From Enoplolaimus lenunculus (taxonomy: Eukaryota > Nematoda > Enoplea > Enoplida > Thoracostomopsidae), in NCBI GenBank assembly GCA_030248215.1, contig JASANG010001561.1, positions 344,402 to 408,401 on the forward strand: a stretch of DNA of 64,000 bases. Direction: 5' to 3'. The notes under the pieces were generated by a model. It was not told the DNA's origin. It saw only the letters and a program-made list of their open reading frames with translations, and made no database searches. A program made the position numbers and the translations under genes. Shown piece after piece: positions 50,601 to 60,454 of this stretch (the stretch's first letter is position 1; the number at the start of each line of letters is the position of its first letter).

Positions 50601-52206
50601 CAACTACTGCAATGCAACCTGATTTTGATTGGTTGTTCAACTTTGACTATGTTCGAGAAAACTTGTTTGGTCTTCACAATTCACCAATCAAAAGCAGTTT
50701 GCATTCCAGTAGTTGTTTGGGCTGCCCCGAACAGCAATTATCGTTTGGGACATCCCAGTTGCCAACTGGAACAAATAGCTGTTTAGGCACGACATATGTA
50801 TATTGTTAAACTTGATACACATGCATATAAAGGGGAGATAAAGGATACTACGTACGTACTTTTCCCAAATTTTTTGAAGACGATAAAACTAGTTTTACAG
50901 GCTTTAGAATAACACGCCGGATGATGGAGGTCAAAAAAATTTGCACGAGCTCAAACTTTTCAAAATGAAATTCAGGCTACACCACTGGTACTAAATATTA
51001 CATGTTGCTCCACCACTCTCGTGAACCCTAAAATAAATTGTTAATCGCATTACACCCGGAATATGATTAATAAAAATTAACGATCATCAACCCAATAAGG
51101 CACACAGTTGCCAAACTCAACTACGTCAAGTTTTGATTTCAACATTGAAGCGGGCACTGTATATAAATCAACCATGTTATTTCATAGATAAAGAGTACAT
51201 GTTACAATTTTATTCTAAGACAAAGGTTCATAGAGAAGTTTGCAAATTAATAAAACAGTAGTCGATTTTTTATATAAAACGGCTGATAAGGAATAGGTTG
51301 TCTCACAACAAAAATTATTGAAATCATTGCCCACACCTCTTAAAGTTAAAATTTGTAATAGGTACATGCCGGGAACGGATGACGAAAAATTATTGTTTTA
51401 CAGAGCGATGCATCTTCCATACATACAATTTGATTTTAAGTACATCAATCTTAATTTGAACAATTCAAATTACGTTTAGCATTCAGGATTTACTTGTTAA
51501 ATTGAACAGCTATATTGGAATTTTATTCTATTTCGGTGATATCTTAACATCTCAATCACGGCGTGCTTCCACTGGACTATTTTGCGATAAAAAATTTCAT
51601 AGAAAGTTTGAATTTAGCTTTTAAAACAAAAACTATTGACAGAGAATAATTCTGCAAGAAAGAAACTTTACTTTAATGAGCCTTAAAATTGTAACTTTGT
51701 TTAGTTGCGAAACTAATGAGTTAGAAAAGAAAATCAAGCGTTTACACTGTTGGATCTACGAACAAATAGATAAGTTAAATATACTGTTCATTAGTAATCA
51801 ATCAGACAACGCCCTGCACACGGTGGCGCTATACTTTTTTAAAAATTTAATGTATCCAGCAGTACCGGTGCAGTCAGTTGCCATCTGTCGTCGTGCGTCG
51901 TCGTTCGATATCATACGTCACCGTGCGGTATCGGATACGAATCGCTCGTGCACGATACCGCACGGAGGCGGACTGCACCGCACCAGTATAGCGCCACCCT
52001 TAAAATGAAAATGAAACATGTCATGCAGCGCACCAGCTTTAAACGCGTTTAGCTAAATATTACGAAATAAAGCCCAAAATGCAAAAAGTTTTTTCAAAAT
52101 TTCTGCTGCCCGGATTTTTTAGCACACACTCACCTTTCGTCTTGCGCTGTTTTTCATAGTACGGCTTCAAAAACATCACAAGCAAACACTCCAGACCAAA
52201 TAACAT
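23616..52206 (-). CDS. Lrrk: LRRK1-type leucine-rich repeat kinase (ROCO protein), 48 exons
   Basis: A multidomain GTPase-kinase of the ROCO family, known in animals for roles in vesicle trafficking and cytoskeletal signalling. I could chain 48 minus-strand exons with matching splice phases (sum 9,174 nt, about 3,057 residues). The order is ankyrin repeats (about residues 37-609), LRRs (610-1,335), ROC GTPase (1,335-1,557), COR (1,558-2,023), linker (2,024-2,231), kinase (2,232-2,580), then a propeller-like tail. The stop is TAA at 23,616-23,618. The proposed start is ATG at 52,204-52,206, in a 73-nt first exon joined to a 36-nt exon; this 5' end is the least certain part. Known LRRKs are about 2,000-2,500 residues, so this one is long, owing to Ser/Gly/Ala-rich inserts between ankyrin and LRR units. 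The catalytic residues I can check are present and no in-frame lesion was found, so it appears functional. Exon lists follow under each domain block. Confidence 0.93.
24608..25265 (-). mobile_element. LINE fragment, RNase H end, in an LRRK intron
   Basis: Read on the minus strand, the stretch encodes the end of an RNase H domain (TWIKGHSANCGNDIAD, with the usual His and final Asp) followed by GPEPVIGVPQRQIKN. After one frame change comes a Cys/His knuckle (CDCCGMEEESVEHFLMRC) typical of the ORF2 C-terminus of I/R1-group LINEs. The 3' side ends in a (TATC)-like run at about 24,614-24,626. The element is 5'-truncated and decayed. It lies in the LRRK intron between exons at 25,308 and 24,412, on the same strand as the gene. 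Confidence 0.8.
27255..27720. repeat. TIR-type repeat family, copy 1 (LRRK intron)
   Basis: Shares 'attgaacgaag', 'aatatgcaaatta', 'ggttttggag', 'gctaataaacg' and 'aaaatcggtgcagtggttcc' in order with copies at 28,868-29,075, 52,833-53,105, 55,840-56,110 and 60,455-60,650. The right edge carries 'acgcttctcgaaacacc' and a 'gcgtcgcttggagtttcgc' palindrome. Confidence 0.6.
28868..29075. repeat. TIR-type repeat family, copy 2 (LRRK intron)
   Basis: The right half of the same family: 'gtgtagctaatgaacggttta', 'aaaaagtttagcacaatcgg' and the end 'aacaagcgcttcg'. The left end is missing. Confidence 0.6.
29103..33123 (-). other. LRRK protein kinase exons 33-38
   Basis: Exons: 33,010-33,123; 31,997-32,341; 31,452-31,568; 31,110-31,241; 30,791-30,913; 29,103-29,335. 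The glycine loop is LGRGAFGFVFKG (about residue 2,254 on). The ATP-anchoring Lys is in VAMK (2,280), the catalytic loop is YRDLKSEN (Asp about 2,401), the metal-binding motif is DYG (2,428), and the APE motif is in GTEGFMAPE. Tyr in place of the His of HRD and DYG in place of DFG are both normal for LRRK kinases. An insert after VAMK matches the LRRK layout. Helix F is VDCFSFGIFLYELFSL. The kinase should be active. A hAT element sits in the intron between exons 37 and 38. Confidence 0.93.
29448..30717. mobile_element. Complete non-autonomous hAT element in an LRRK intron
   Basis: The ends are CAGGGTTGTT and AACAACCCTG (inverted), each followed by 'ccgg'-rich subterminal sequence. The 8-bp flanks are GATTAACA at 29,440-29,447 and again at 30,718-30,725, the expected target duplication for hAT. 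It is 1,270 bp with no transposase ORF. A partner copy at 14.8-17.6 kb and a diverged piece at 21.65 kb belong to the same family. It occupies most of the intron between LRRK exons 37 and 38. Confidence 0.93.
34450..34713. mobile_element. Harbinger-like MITE, 264 bp, in an LRRK intron
   Basis: Perfect 16-bp terminal inverted repeats (TGCATCGTTCACAATA at 34,450-34,465 and its complement at 34,698-34,713) are flanked by TAA on both sides (34,447-34,449 and 34,714-34,716). A 3-bp TWA duplication is characteristic of PIF/Harbinger. A second, imperfect inverted pair ('tagggttaacac' near 34,499 and 'gtgttaaaccta' near 34,669) lies inside. Confidence 0.75.
35361..35444. mobile_element. Small MITE, 84 bp, TTA target duplication, in an LRRK intron
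   Basis: The ends GGGTGGCGCTAT and ATAGCGACACCC are inverted repeats with one mismatch, flanked by TTA at 35,358-35,360 and 35,445-35,447. The same terminal sequence opens and closes the element at 51,821-51,999. Confidence 0.65.
39282..41015 (-). other. LRRK ROC GTPase exons 17-21
   Basis: Exons: 40,901-41,015; 40,570-40,740; 40,013-40,135; 39,585-39,735; 39,282-39,389. The nucleotide-binding signatures are all present: P-loop GVQGIGKTS (about residues 1,348-1,356), switch II in FRTWDFGGQREYYATHQYF, a Phe/Leu-rich core strand RSLYLVCWR, and the G4-like VIIVGTHFDD. The Thr-His-x-Asp form is usual for ROC domains in place of Asn-Lys-x-Asp. No key residue appears lost, so GTP binding is expected. 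Confidence 0.92.
41210..45386 (-). other. LRRK leucine-rich repeat exons 11-16
   Basis: Exons: 44,626-45,386; 44,007-44,100; 43,256-43,757; 42,394-42,926; 41,878-42,014; 41,210-41,359. LRR units such as ITRIDISKNDLSELPGCIF, LQGLDVSNNKLIALPVEMW, LTSLNLSHNQLSVVPEGLA, LKHLDLSHNNI and LSMLDISNNSLTNIPDGIS are clear. They end in NLPPEMGLLSKLWNLNLTGC, the typical lead into the ROC domain. Unstructured Ser/Gly/Ala/Arg-rich inserts interrupt the solenoid (parts of 44,640-44,850, 43,256-43,420 and 42,400-42,720), and the short exon 12 is Ser/Glu-rich. Confidence 0.9.
45740..48986 (-). other. LRRK ankyrin-repeat exons 4-10
   Basis: Exons: 48,842-48,986; 48,403-48,472; 47,689-48,137; 47,300-47,390; 46,894-47,234; 46,199-46,428; 45,740-46,007. 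Ankyrin phrases are readable: KACERGSLSTVELLLEYGAE, YSPLYISVFAGHEEITKILL, IHAAARTGNVGMISLLL, DSRGRTPLHDAI, NGELVKIFLHRGADVN, LAEAARLGDESLMQTLLSRG. Two exons carry low-complexity inserts rich in Ser, Gly and Ala (around 47,900-48,060 and 46,960-47,200). Between 47,300 and 47,234 a 65-nt intron restores frame. The phase match at the 46,199/46,007 junction (HRALSVALIKGNEILAAMLL) fixes the acceptor there. Confidence 0.85.
49070..49160. repeat. GAGACC-rich hAT-like terminus, LRRK intron
   Basis: Dense alternation of 'gagaccgagac' and 'ggtctcggtc', including inverted pairs. A related block lies at 54,785-54,870. Such termini are typical of non-autonomous hAT families; the matching opposite end was not found here. 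Confidence 0.45.
50557..50797. mobile_element. Palindromic MITE, ~241 bp
   Basis: The outer 20 bases (ATATGTCGTGCCCAAACAGC) recur inverted at the other end with one change. The interior is also inverted: 'caaacaactactg', 'aatgcaa' and 'ttgattggt' appear in mirrored order on the two sides of about 50,665. The whole element is therefore a fold-back structure. The edges suggest insertion at TA. No coding potential. Confidence 0.75.
51821..51999. mobile_element. Fold-back MITE sharing ends with the 35.4-kb element
   Basis: It begins GGTGGCGCTATAC and ends GTATAGCGCCACCC. Inside are nested inverted pairs: an 11-bp perfect stem GTGCGGTATCG / CGATACCGCAC around 51,932-51,972 and 'ccggtgcagtc' / 'gactgcaccg'. 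Most of the element could fold into one long hairpin. It lies in LRRK intron 1 if the proposed first exon is right. Confidence 0.65.
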
Positions 52207-54399
52207 TATGAAGATGCAATCAGCACAACCCGGTGCACCACAGAATCAACAAATGAGTTGCGCGCAATAAAATACCTACCAGATTGATACTAAATAAACC
52301 ATTGCACGCTAGCGTAGACATTGGACAAAAGTACCGATACATAGCGAGCTTATAAATTACAAACATTTCTTTTTATATTGAAAATGTCGGAATCATTCCA
52401 TTCAATGCACACACTTTTTAAACTGTTACGTACAATTAATATGTACAATCCATAATTGATAACGCCTTCTAGAAAAAGAGTTGCTTTCACCTATTTAGAA
52501 AAACAAATTAGATTAAAAAAACCCACAATATCAAGATAAAAATGACGTAATAACGACATGCCAGTATACATGAGATGGGTGAGCCTACATCAATTGCGAT
52601 TGATTCTGTCGAGCGACGAATGGCGAAGATACCAGTAAGCAAGTACTAGTTCTTAACTTAAGTAACGTCTGACATCCGCTTGACTTATTTTCCAGATAAA
52701 AACGACACCTTAACTGTCGCAGCGACAAGATCGTCAAGTTTACACGTTCAATTCATAACTGTATTATCATTTTCAACTACGACCAACATAGTCCTAACAC
52801 GCAAAATATCCCTATCTAAAAATCATCTAAAACCACTCGTAGTGGGACTACATTTATTGAGCGAAGCTCGAACACACGTAAACAATTAAGTTAATATGCA
52901 AATTAGTTGTAAGCTAACTATTCATTTATCGGTTTTGGAGGTTTGTAAGCAATTTCCTCAGATTCCTCGCACCCAAAACCCCTCAGCCACCCTTATAATT
53001 ATTGGAATAATTTAAAAAGTCCTAATTTTGTCTTGTCAATTAAGCTAATATGCAAATTAGCTATTAGCTAACTATTCAACTATAGGTTTTGGCACGCAAA
53101 ATATTCCTATCTAAAAATCATCTACGAAAATTTAATAGTTCAGAAAATAGAAGTATATTTCGATAGACATACGGCACATCTTAAACCAAACACAAATCAT
53201 GGACGCACTGGTCACACCAGTGACAACTGACAAGACAACATACTTGTCATCAACGAGAGCGCTTCTAATAGAAAGGGTGCATTATAGCTTCAAACAATTC
53301 TACGTATTTCAATCAACGTTTTTACTTCCTTCCGGTCACTCCAAGAACGCCGAACATGCGTACGTACTTAATTATCTATATGCAAACAGAATATATCGTC
53401 TGGTTTTGCCCTTAAAATGGCTATAAATACAATATTACAAAGTATATAGTTGGTTGGCAGTCATCAAATTTCAATTTCAAAGTCTCTTCAAAGCTTAAGA
53501 CATGTTTGCGTTTCGAGGCTTCCACTACCAGACCAAATCTCTAAACACTGAACTGTAAAACAGAGAATAAATAAAGTCAGTATATACGAACATTATTGTA
53601 TGAACACTGAACATACACCAATTTTAACTTAACACCGCTGATGCCCATCGTCTGTGCAGTTGTCATAAAAATGTTCGGCGGCGTAAAATAAAGTTCTTTC
53701 AAATTTAATTTCAAAAACGTAATTTTACACAAAAATAGCTCTAAATATTTCGCACATCAATTAAATTATTTAACTGTTTTTATATTTACGTATACTACAA
53801 AATTCAACAGTTTAATACCGTTCCGCGACATTAATTCCGTCCGCCATTAGTACAGAAAACATTCATTCTTTCAAAACAGCGTTAAATAATACAGCGATCA
53901 AAACGTAAACGTCGCTATTTTGATATATTTTCGCGTTCGAAGCCGAAATTTTGGGCGTTTGTAAGTAATATTTGCTCCACGGAATTATTGCTCTGCAAAC
54001 GTATTTATTGAAAAGGCCTCAGGTATGGATAAATGCACTTAGAATTTCAAAATCTAACAAGAGGTAATCGTTAATGGGATCGTGACGATCTTCGACAGCC
54101 AGATTTGAGGTTGGAAAAAATTCAATTTTTAGATGCTCAGGTTTTATTACGGACCGAAATTTTTTAAAATTTTAAAATTATTCTCCGCGGCTTATGGACG
54201 AAATAATGGTGCACGAGTATTCCGGTTCCGACATTTTTATACTATGCAAACCTTGACAATGGTCGAAAATAAACCATCCAAGGTAGATTTCGCTTCCGCA
54301 GGTTATGAAATCTAAAACACACCAGATAAAGAGAATACCTATCTCTAACTAGAGTTATTTTACCAATATTATTGCAAAAAGAAAATTAAAATGAATTTT
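52207..54399. other. 5' flank of LRRK, no gene recognised
   Basis: Apart from the repeat copy at 52,833-53,105 I see only short chance frames. No TATA box or CpG-rich block stands out just above the proposed LRRK start. Confidence 0.4.
52833..53105. repeat. TIR-type repeat family, copy 3
   Basis: Left part with an intact edge: 'gtgggactacatttattgag' followed by 'cgaagctcgaacacacg', then 'aatatgcaaattag' and 'tatcggttttggagg'. Two repeats of the 'aatatgcaaattag' block lie in tandem. Confidence 0.65.
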
Positions 54400-57300
54400 T
54401 CGGTAGCATGTATTTTTCATTTTCATTGCAATTCCGGTTGCACCCTGATATATATCAGGGAGCGATGGGATACCAAAAACTGGACGGAACCGGATATTCT
54501 TATTTGGCTGGAGCCGGATAATGAATTCAAATCTAATACTAAATTGCATTCAGATATCAGAAGGTAGCTTACAATTTTTTCTTCCATCGTTAAGGTACCC
54601 AAACTCTTTACGTGATTAAGTTTAACATCTCACACCGATGCATTTTTAATACTTTAACAACGAACCTATTATACTATTCTATGTTTTTGAAGCGTTGCGT
54701 GCAGTTCCAATATTCGATTGGCTCATGTTACTTTTAAGGGCATCCAGTTTTCTGTACGTCAGAAGTGTGTAAGATCAATGATGAGAGTCTCGGTCTCAGT
54801 CTCGGCAAGTTTCGGTATATGGCAGGTCTCGGTTCTTGAGTCTCGGTGGTTTGAAACCGACAGTAGAAGTCGAGGATTCAGCAAATGCTGGTAGGCCTTT
54901 AAAAAGCAGCATTTAATATCGTTGAAACAAGTAATACCTGATGAACAACATTTCCTATGGATTAAAAAACTATGAAAAACACAAAAAAAAACTACGAATA
55001 AAACATTAGAAATAACTTATTTTGAAAATTTTATTATGACCAAAAGTTGACCGAAACCGAAACTTTTCAAATATGCTGAGACATATTCTGTCACGCCCCT
55101 AGAATAACACTAGGCATCTGTATCTAATTTTCCAGCGTTAATGTAATATGTATGTCTTACGGGAGATCCTTAGAACCTCTCAAACTTGAATTTTGAAAAA
55201 TATCTAACTTATGTGCCGAATTATCAGTAGTGATTTGGATGGAACCGCACCGAAATTTTTAAACGCTCTGGTCCGCTGAATGCTGTGGTTCGGTTCGATC
55301 CGATCCAAGTGCAGTCCACGATTCAACCGCTTCGAACAGACACGTACGTATACGCATGTACATGTCGTAGCACAAGGCGTAATTCAACCCAATTACGTAA
55401 TTCAACCTAATTAGGGTTCGAGCTAGTTCAAAGTGGACCTACAGCTTGGGCTAACACAAGGCGAAATTCTGTATGGTAAACTTACTCATTTTAAGTGGTT
55501 ATTTCATAGCCATAATGTATCGGGACCAGGGTTGGAAACAGCCCGGACCCAAACGTTGGGCCCACGGGCCAAGGCGGCCTAGAATCGGGCTTGGGTCCGT
55601 GATTCGTAATAAATCAGAGCACTGCGTCACCTCTTGTTGTCCCATGAGCCCATGAAATAGACCGCTGGTTTGATATTGTAATAAGATTTAGATACGTATT
55701 TTTGAACCTTAATACCTTTCAATTTTCATAAATACTGCGGTCATAAAGTAGCAACGTTCTGCAGAAATTTTAAAGTACAGCTTCTTGATTTACTAAATTG
55801 CAATCATTTTTGGTAATTTGTATCACTTTATTCAGATTCCTTGCACCCAAAACCCTTTAGTGTAAAATCAAATCACTTGTAATCCTATTAATTAGTGAAA
55901 TTATGTAAAGCTACTGCAAATTAGCCTACAGCTAATAAACGGTTTAGAAATTTACAACCCCGCTCCAGGTTAACACAGTGGGATAACAAGCTTTCAAACA
56001 AAAAATGTTTACTAAAATTGGCTCAGGAGTCGCAGAGATTTTGGTCTACGAACGAACAGACATTCGCATTGCGATCCCCGAGCACGAAACATAAACACTT
56101 CGCTCAATAATGTCAACTAGTAAACACGATTACACTTGTGCAACTTTTGTAATGAAATTTAGCCATATAGTTCCCAAATATACGATATTGTATGCAATGG
56201 CAAAGTTTAATGGTCTAATCTAGGTATAAAGTCACTTTTGCAGTTTCATATTCGTTTGATAAATAGCTACACTAAGCATTCTAATATACATGAATATGGC
56301 ACACACCTTTAAAAATTGATGTATTTATTAAAAACGATCGAATTTATAGAAAGACAAACTATTTTGCATATTGACCACTGCTGTCGAAAAACACATGTCG
56401 ACTTTTTAATTCTTTATTCATTGTAAAGAATTGTCAACCGGGACGTTTCAGCGTTAATATATAGATTAATATATCACAAACTGTAATTTGATGAGACAAT
56501 TTTACTTTGGGGGGAGCCCAAGTCGTACTTCCGCTTTGTACCGGTCCATATCAGAATAGGGCTAAATAATGGCTTAGTTTACGACATATATATATATCAG
56601 ACGATAGCCGGAAAATATGGTAAACGAAAAATCGGAGTAAACAGTATTTCCTTTTTGTAATAAAATTGCAGCGATTGCCTAAGTCTGGGGTCACAGATAA
56701 AATGTAAAATGCCAAGCGATCAGTACATAATTAAGCGATTAATGACAGGGTTGGTCCACTTTAGGTCCTAACCAGAGAGGTTCAGACTGCAAGCGGTGCG
56801 GACCAGCCCGGTCCGGATTGTAACCGGTTTGATCCAGTGTCGTGTATTCCAGTACGTGGTGCGCGGTTGGTCACTGATTCACATTACTAATGTTCAGAGG
56901 TCATTCTGTAAATATGCATACCTTCTAAAATTGAACCATTTTCGGCCAAACAGCCCAAACGTGTTTCTATTATCAAACATAAAATATAACAATTTAAGCA
57001 TTCCTTTCCAACAGTACACTCAAGCTTAACATTCGAACGCCCATAGCACTAGATGTTAACATTACACACCAATTCTTCAACCCTACTAACTCCAAAAATT
57101 GCTTGCAAGCCAAGCACGCCATGGCACTTCAAACAAATGTGCTCCGAAAATTGTATTTTCATTCTAAACCACCAAAAATCAATGAAACAAAATTTCTGCT
57201 CAACACTTTTGCGTTATATGCCACTGCGACACTGCTACTAAATCCAAACTGTCGTTAATGCGGACACACTGCAGCACTCTTTATTCAACTAATGGGCTGC

Positions 57301-58754
57301 GATAAGCTAACACCATCAACATTCCTTGTCGTTCATTACACAAATGAAACACTAAACACAGACTATTATACAACTTCAACGAGCGACAACTTGATGAACA
57401 ATGTATATCATCGCAAACACAAGATCACCGTGGACAGTGGCACGGATGAAACAACTGGGGACAAGGATGTACGTTGTCCACAAGCGAACGTCTTCGCCGT
57501 CGCTGGCCGAACAATTTATCGACAACATTAAAAACAATTCCAAGTACGAAAACTTTTCCAGTTCATTGTAAAAAACGTTTGCCCCACCCACTAACAATTC
57601 CTAGGGCTGCAGAACTGTGTCCACAGTGGACAGAGAGCCTCTGAAACGCAAAAGCATACTCTGAACACTGAACATTTAGTGAAAAACGCAAACATTGTAA
57701 TTTAGACTGTGAAGAAAGCATCTAAACATTGCATTACTGAGGTTTTGCTCTAAAGTAAATAGTACACGAAGTTTAGACAAAATGTACACACCAATTTATG
57801 TCTTGAAAAGAAACGTACAAATTTGTCTTGATGTGAAACGTTAACATGCCTTCCATTCTACTGTATTCGCAGCATTACCCACGCTTTAATTCATTCAGCG
57901 CAAGATATAATGCTGGAATAAAACTGCTCGCCAGCACCTATAAGAGTCCGTCCAGAACTGGGATATACCCCGTCCAAAACGAAAAACGATGTAAAATAGG
58001 TTGAAATATACTTATTTGGTGATTGCTTTCATTTTACAGACTACTTAAGAAACAAATATTATACTTGGCGCATATATATCAGTGTGTCTGATCAGGGAAA
58101 CGGTTATCTTCTCTTGCGTTTAGATTCGTAATATTTATTGAAATAAACCAGTTTCATAATGCTGCTGAAATTTAGATTGCTTGTGAACATAATACGTACT
58201 TCGTGAAATATTTTATCGCGCAACACTATCGGCATCGGCTAAAAGTTTGGTATCGCCATACACATCACTACTAAAACAGAATTTATATATGTCAATTATC
58301 TGTCGTACGGAGACTGACAAAAGTTTTACACACAAATTAACTCCTCTGAGCAATTATTATTAATATTACAATATATCACAGCGCAATCGTACACCGCTTT
58401 ATAACTGCCCATACGCAGCTCAAAATATCAAAAAAACAAATGTGTGTCGTCGTATTGCGATGGTCAATATACATACACAAATTACAGAACACTGAGAAAA
58501 GCTGAAAACTAACCAACCAAATACATCAAAATTTGGAGACACTTCTTTTGTTCTCAACTACCTCAACATACGTAATACAAAAAAATAAAATGAACAATCG
58601 TTATTAGAACAAGATTAAACCGTAAGTGTTCACGTTTTTCTTAATCCGCAAGCCGAAACTTAACGCATTAAATAATCTCGCAAGTAGTGAAGACATCTAA
58701 AATATTCTCAAAAAATTTAATGTCTTCGCTGTGCCACAAATAGCAAACATGACC
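54400..58754. other. MITE-rich intergenic region
   Basis: Several transposon edges but no gene. These include 'attccggttgcaccctg' ending at about 54,454 (the inverse of 'cagggtgcaaccggaat' at 49,975), the 'tctcggtctc' block at 54,785-54,870, a 'ggttcggttcgatccgatcc' block near 55,290, and 'cagggttgg' edges near 55,530 and 56,748. The frame at 57,292-57,531 has no homologue I recognise. Confidence 0.45.
55840..56110. repeat. TIR-type repeat family, copy 4
   Basis: Right part with an intact edge. Its end 'cttcgctcaataatgtc' is the inverted form of the left edge of copies 3 and 5 ('ttattgagcgaagc'), which shows that the family has terminal inverted repeats. Confidence 0.65.
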
Positions 58755-59042
58755 GGGTTTCCAAAAGAATACTTAAGTACGACAACGACTTAGTACTTAA
58801 CTACGTGCTAAGTAAATCCTTACTTGAATCGCTGATTAAATTTGATATATTACAGATTAACAACTCAGGCATGCTATCCTTTCTCTAACTGATATTGTAA
58901 ACTTATGGTGCCTTCTTAATATAAGGCAAAACTATTACTTTTTTGCTATGACAATGGTTCACATTAGGAAGTATTTACTTAAGACGTCGACTTAAGTAAA
59001 TGCTTAACTTAGGTAAATACTTAAGTAAGATTCCAGAAACCC
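58755..59042. mobile_element. MITE with GGGTTTC ends, 288 bp
   Basis: The ends GGGTTTCC and AGAAACCC are inverted. They are followed on both sides by a subterminal inverted field of 'ttacttaagta' and 'acttaagtaaatgct' words. No target duplication is visible. It ends 16 bp before the P-like MITE. Confidence 0.65.
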
Positions 59043-59058
59043 AACAATTAAATATTAC

Positions 59059-59386
59059 CAAGACGAGATGATCACGGACAAGAGTACACAACTGTCGGAT
59101 TTCGCGAGGCACAAAAAGTACCACCACGCGTTGCATTTTTGCTGTACCCCCCTTATTTACAGGGGAGTCGATGTCCCATAATATAATACTCTGTAGTTTT
59201 TAGACTATACACGGAGCACTTTATGGCGAGACATATTATGTATTTCCTTCGCTCTGTGCAAATTTCAACCCCCTCTAAATATAGGGGAAGGTCGGCCAAA
59301 AACGCTACGTGCGCTGGATACATTCTCTTGTATACAAAATGTACCCAGTTGCACACTGTTGTTATGTTATATATCATCCACTCTTG
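59059..59386. mobile_element. MITE of the P-like element, 328 bp, 7-bp target duplication
   Basis: Flanked by ATATTAC at 59,052-59,058 and 59,387-59,393. The right terminus (59,285-59,386) follows the right end of the 6.5-kb P-like element almost phrase by phrase: 'gccaaaaacgc', 'acattct', 'aatgtacccagttgca', 'actcttg'. The left begins CAAGACGAGATGAT, a variant of CAAGAGTGCATGATG, followed by 'gcgttgcatttttg'. C-run/G-run hairpins ('accccccttatttacagggg' and 'ccccctctaaatatagggg') occupy the same subterminal positions as in the large element. There is no transposase; it would depend on the larger element's enzyme. Confidence 0.85.
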
Positions 59387-59743
59387 ATATTACCAAGTGA
59401 AGATCTCTCAGACACAATACACCTAAACTAAAAATACGTATTATGCAGTCAAAAAGAAATGCATTTCTCATCCAGAAATTCAACAATATTGGGTTTGCAG
59501 AGATGTACCATATACACCTTGATCGGAAAACACAACACAAAATTGACCGTTATCAACTGACCAATGAAATCATCTGTCTGCATTGCCGTCATTTAACAAA
59601 TGCAGATCATTTATCTTGAATGAAATTTTTACAAAACTGCTGCTCTGACCTTTTTGATGAATGCTGCAACTCAACCAAAGCACATATAATCGCGATGCAC
59701 ATTTTTGTTGCAATAAAGAGCAAAAATAACAGCACAGCAAGAT

Positions 59744-60140
59744 TAGGGATGTGCCGATTAATCGGTAGCGGCATCGGTAATAATCAGCACTTTTCGCGAG
59801 TATCGCATCGGCATCGGCACTGCAAAAGAATTGCCGATTCTTTGTTAATACTTTTAGCACATAACAATCAGTTGGAATGCAATCAATTTCATTTCTGGAC
59901 GCACACCAGTGTGTTTTCTCAGGAAAATTGTTATCTTTCTTGCGTTTCTGTTTGAAAAAATAAATTAAAATTAACCGTTCTTATAAAATTATAATCGTTT
60001 ATGATGGTTAGGGTTTAAGCCTTCATATAATAATGGAATGTTGTTTGTGTTCTATCCGCTTATTAAGCATGTTGTACTAAAGATGGAATCGGCATCGGCA
60101 AAATTTAAAAATAAGAATCGGAATCGGCAAAAATTTTGGT
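59744..60140. mobile_element. Probable non-autonomous hAT element, CCGATTAATCGG family
   Basis: It starts TAGGGATGTGCCGATTAATC and continues through many 'gcatcggcat' words. The other side (60,085-60,140) carries 'aatcggcatcggcaaaa' and 'gaatcggaatcgg'. The edges are not resolved well enough to give a target duplication. Confidence 0.5.
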
Positions 60141-60454
60141 ATTCGCTGCAAAATTTAAACTTCGATTCTATTACAAATTAGGCTGATGTTGTTCGGCAGC
60201 AGTATGTATATAGAATTAGTAAATCCACTGACAATGAACTATGCCATGTTAAATTCACAAGAAACACAACCACAATCTACTAACACACAAAGTGCGACCG
60301 GATATTCGGTAACGGCGAAATTGGCATCCGGCTCCGGTATTATGCGTTGCCGGATATTTATCGCAGAAACGTTAGCCAGAACTCTGTTTTACACTTAATT
60401 ATGATCGAAATTACAATATATACCGCAGTGTCCTTTGTTGAAGATGACAGAAGT

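Larger units (their letters stand above)
49739..52206 (-). other. LRRK N-terminal exons 1-3
   Basis: Exon 1 is 52,134-52,206 and starts MLFGLECLLVMFLKPYYEK, a hydrophobic segment followed by a basic one, ending at a strong donor (GTGAGT). Exon 2 is only 36 nt (50,155-50,190, residues LRDQRVAENHA). Exon 3 is 49,739-49,862 (KLEKACNADRLEDAEAIL and on to MPSEQYTLLYK); an alternative acceptor would start it at 49,916. Phases agree throughout (1, 1, 2). The region corresponds to the stretch before the first ankyrin repeats of human LRRK1. Whether exon 1 is the true start is inference from splice sites and phase. Intron 1 (about 1.9 kb) holds two fold-back MITEs. Confidence 0.55.

Noticed and set aside
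57292-57531. Plus-strand frame of 79 codons
   Set aside because: No domain, no splice partners, and length within chance expectation for this region.
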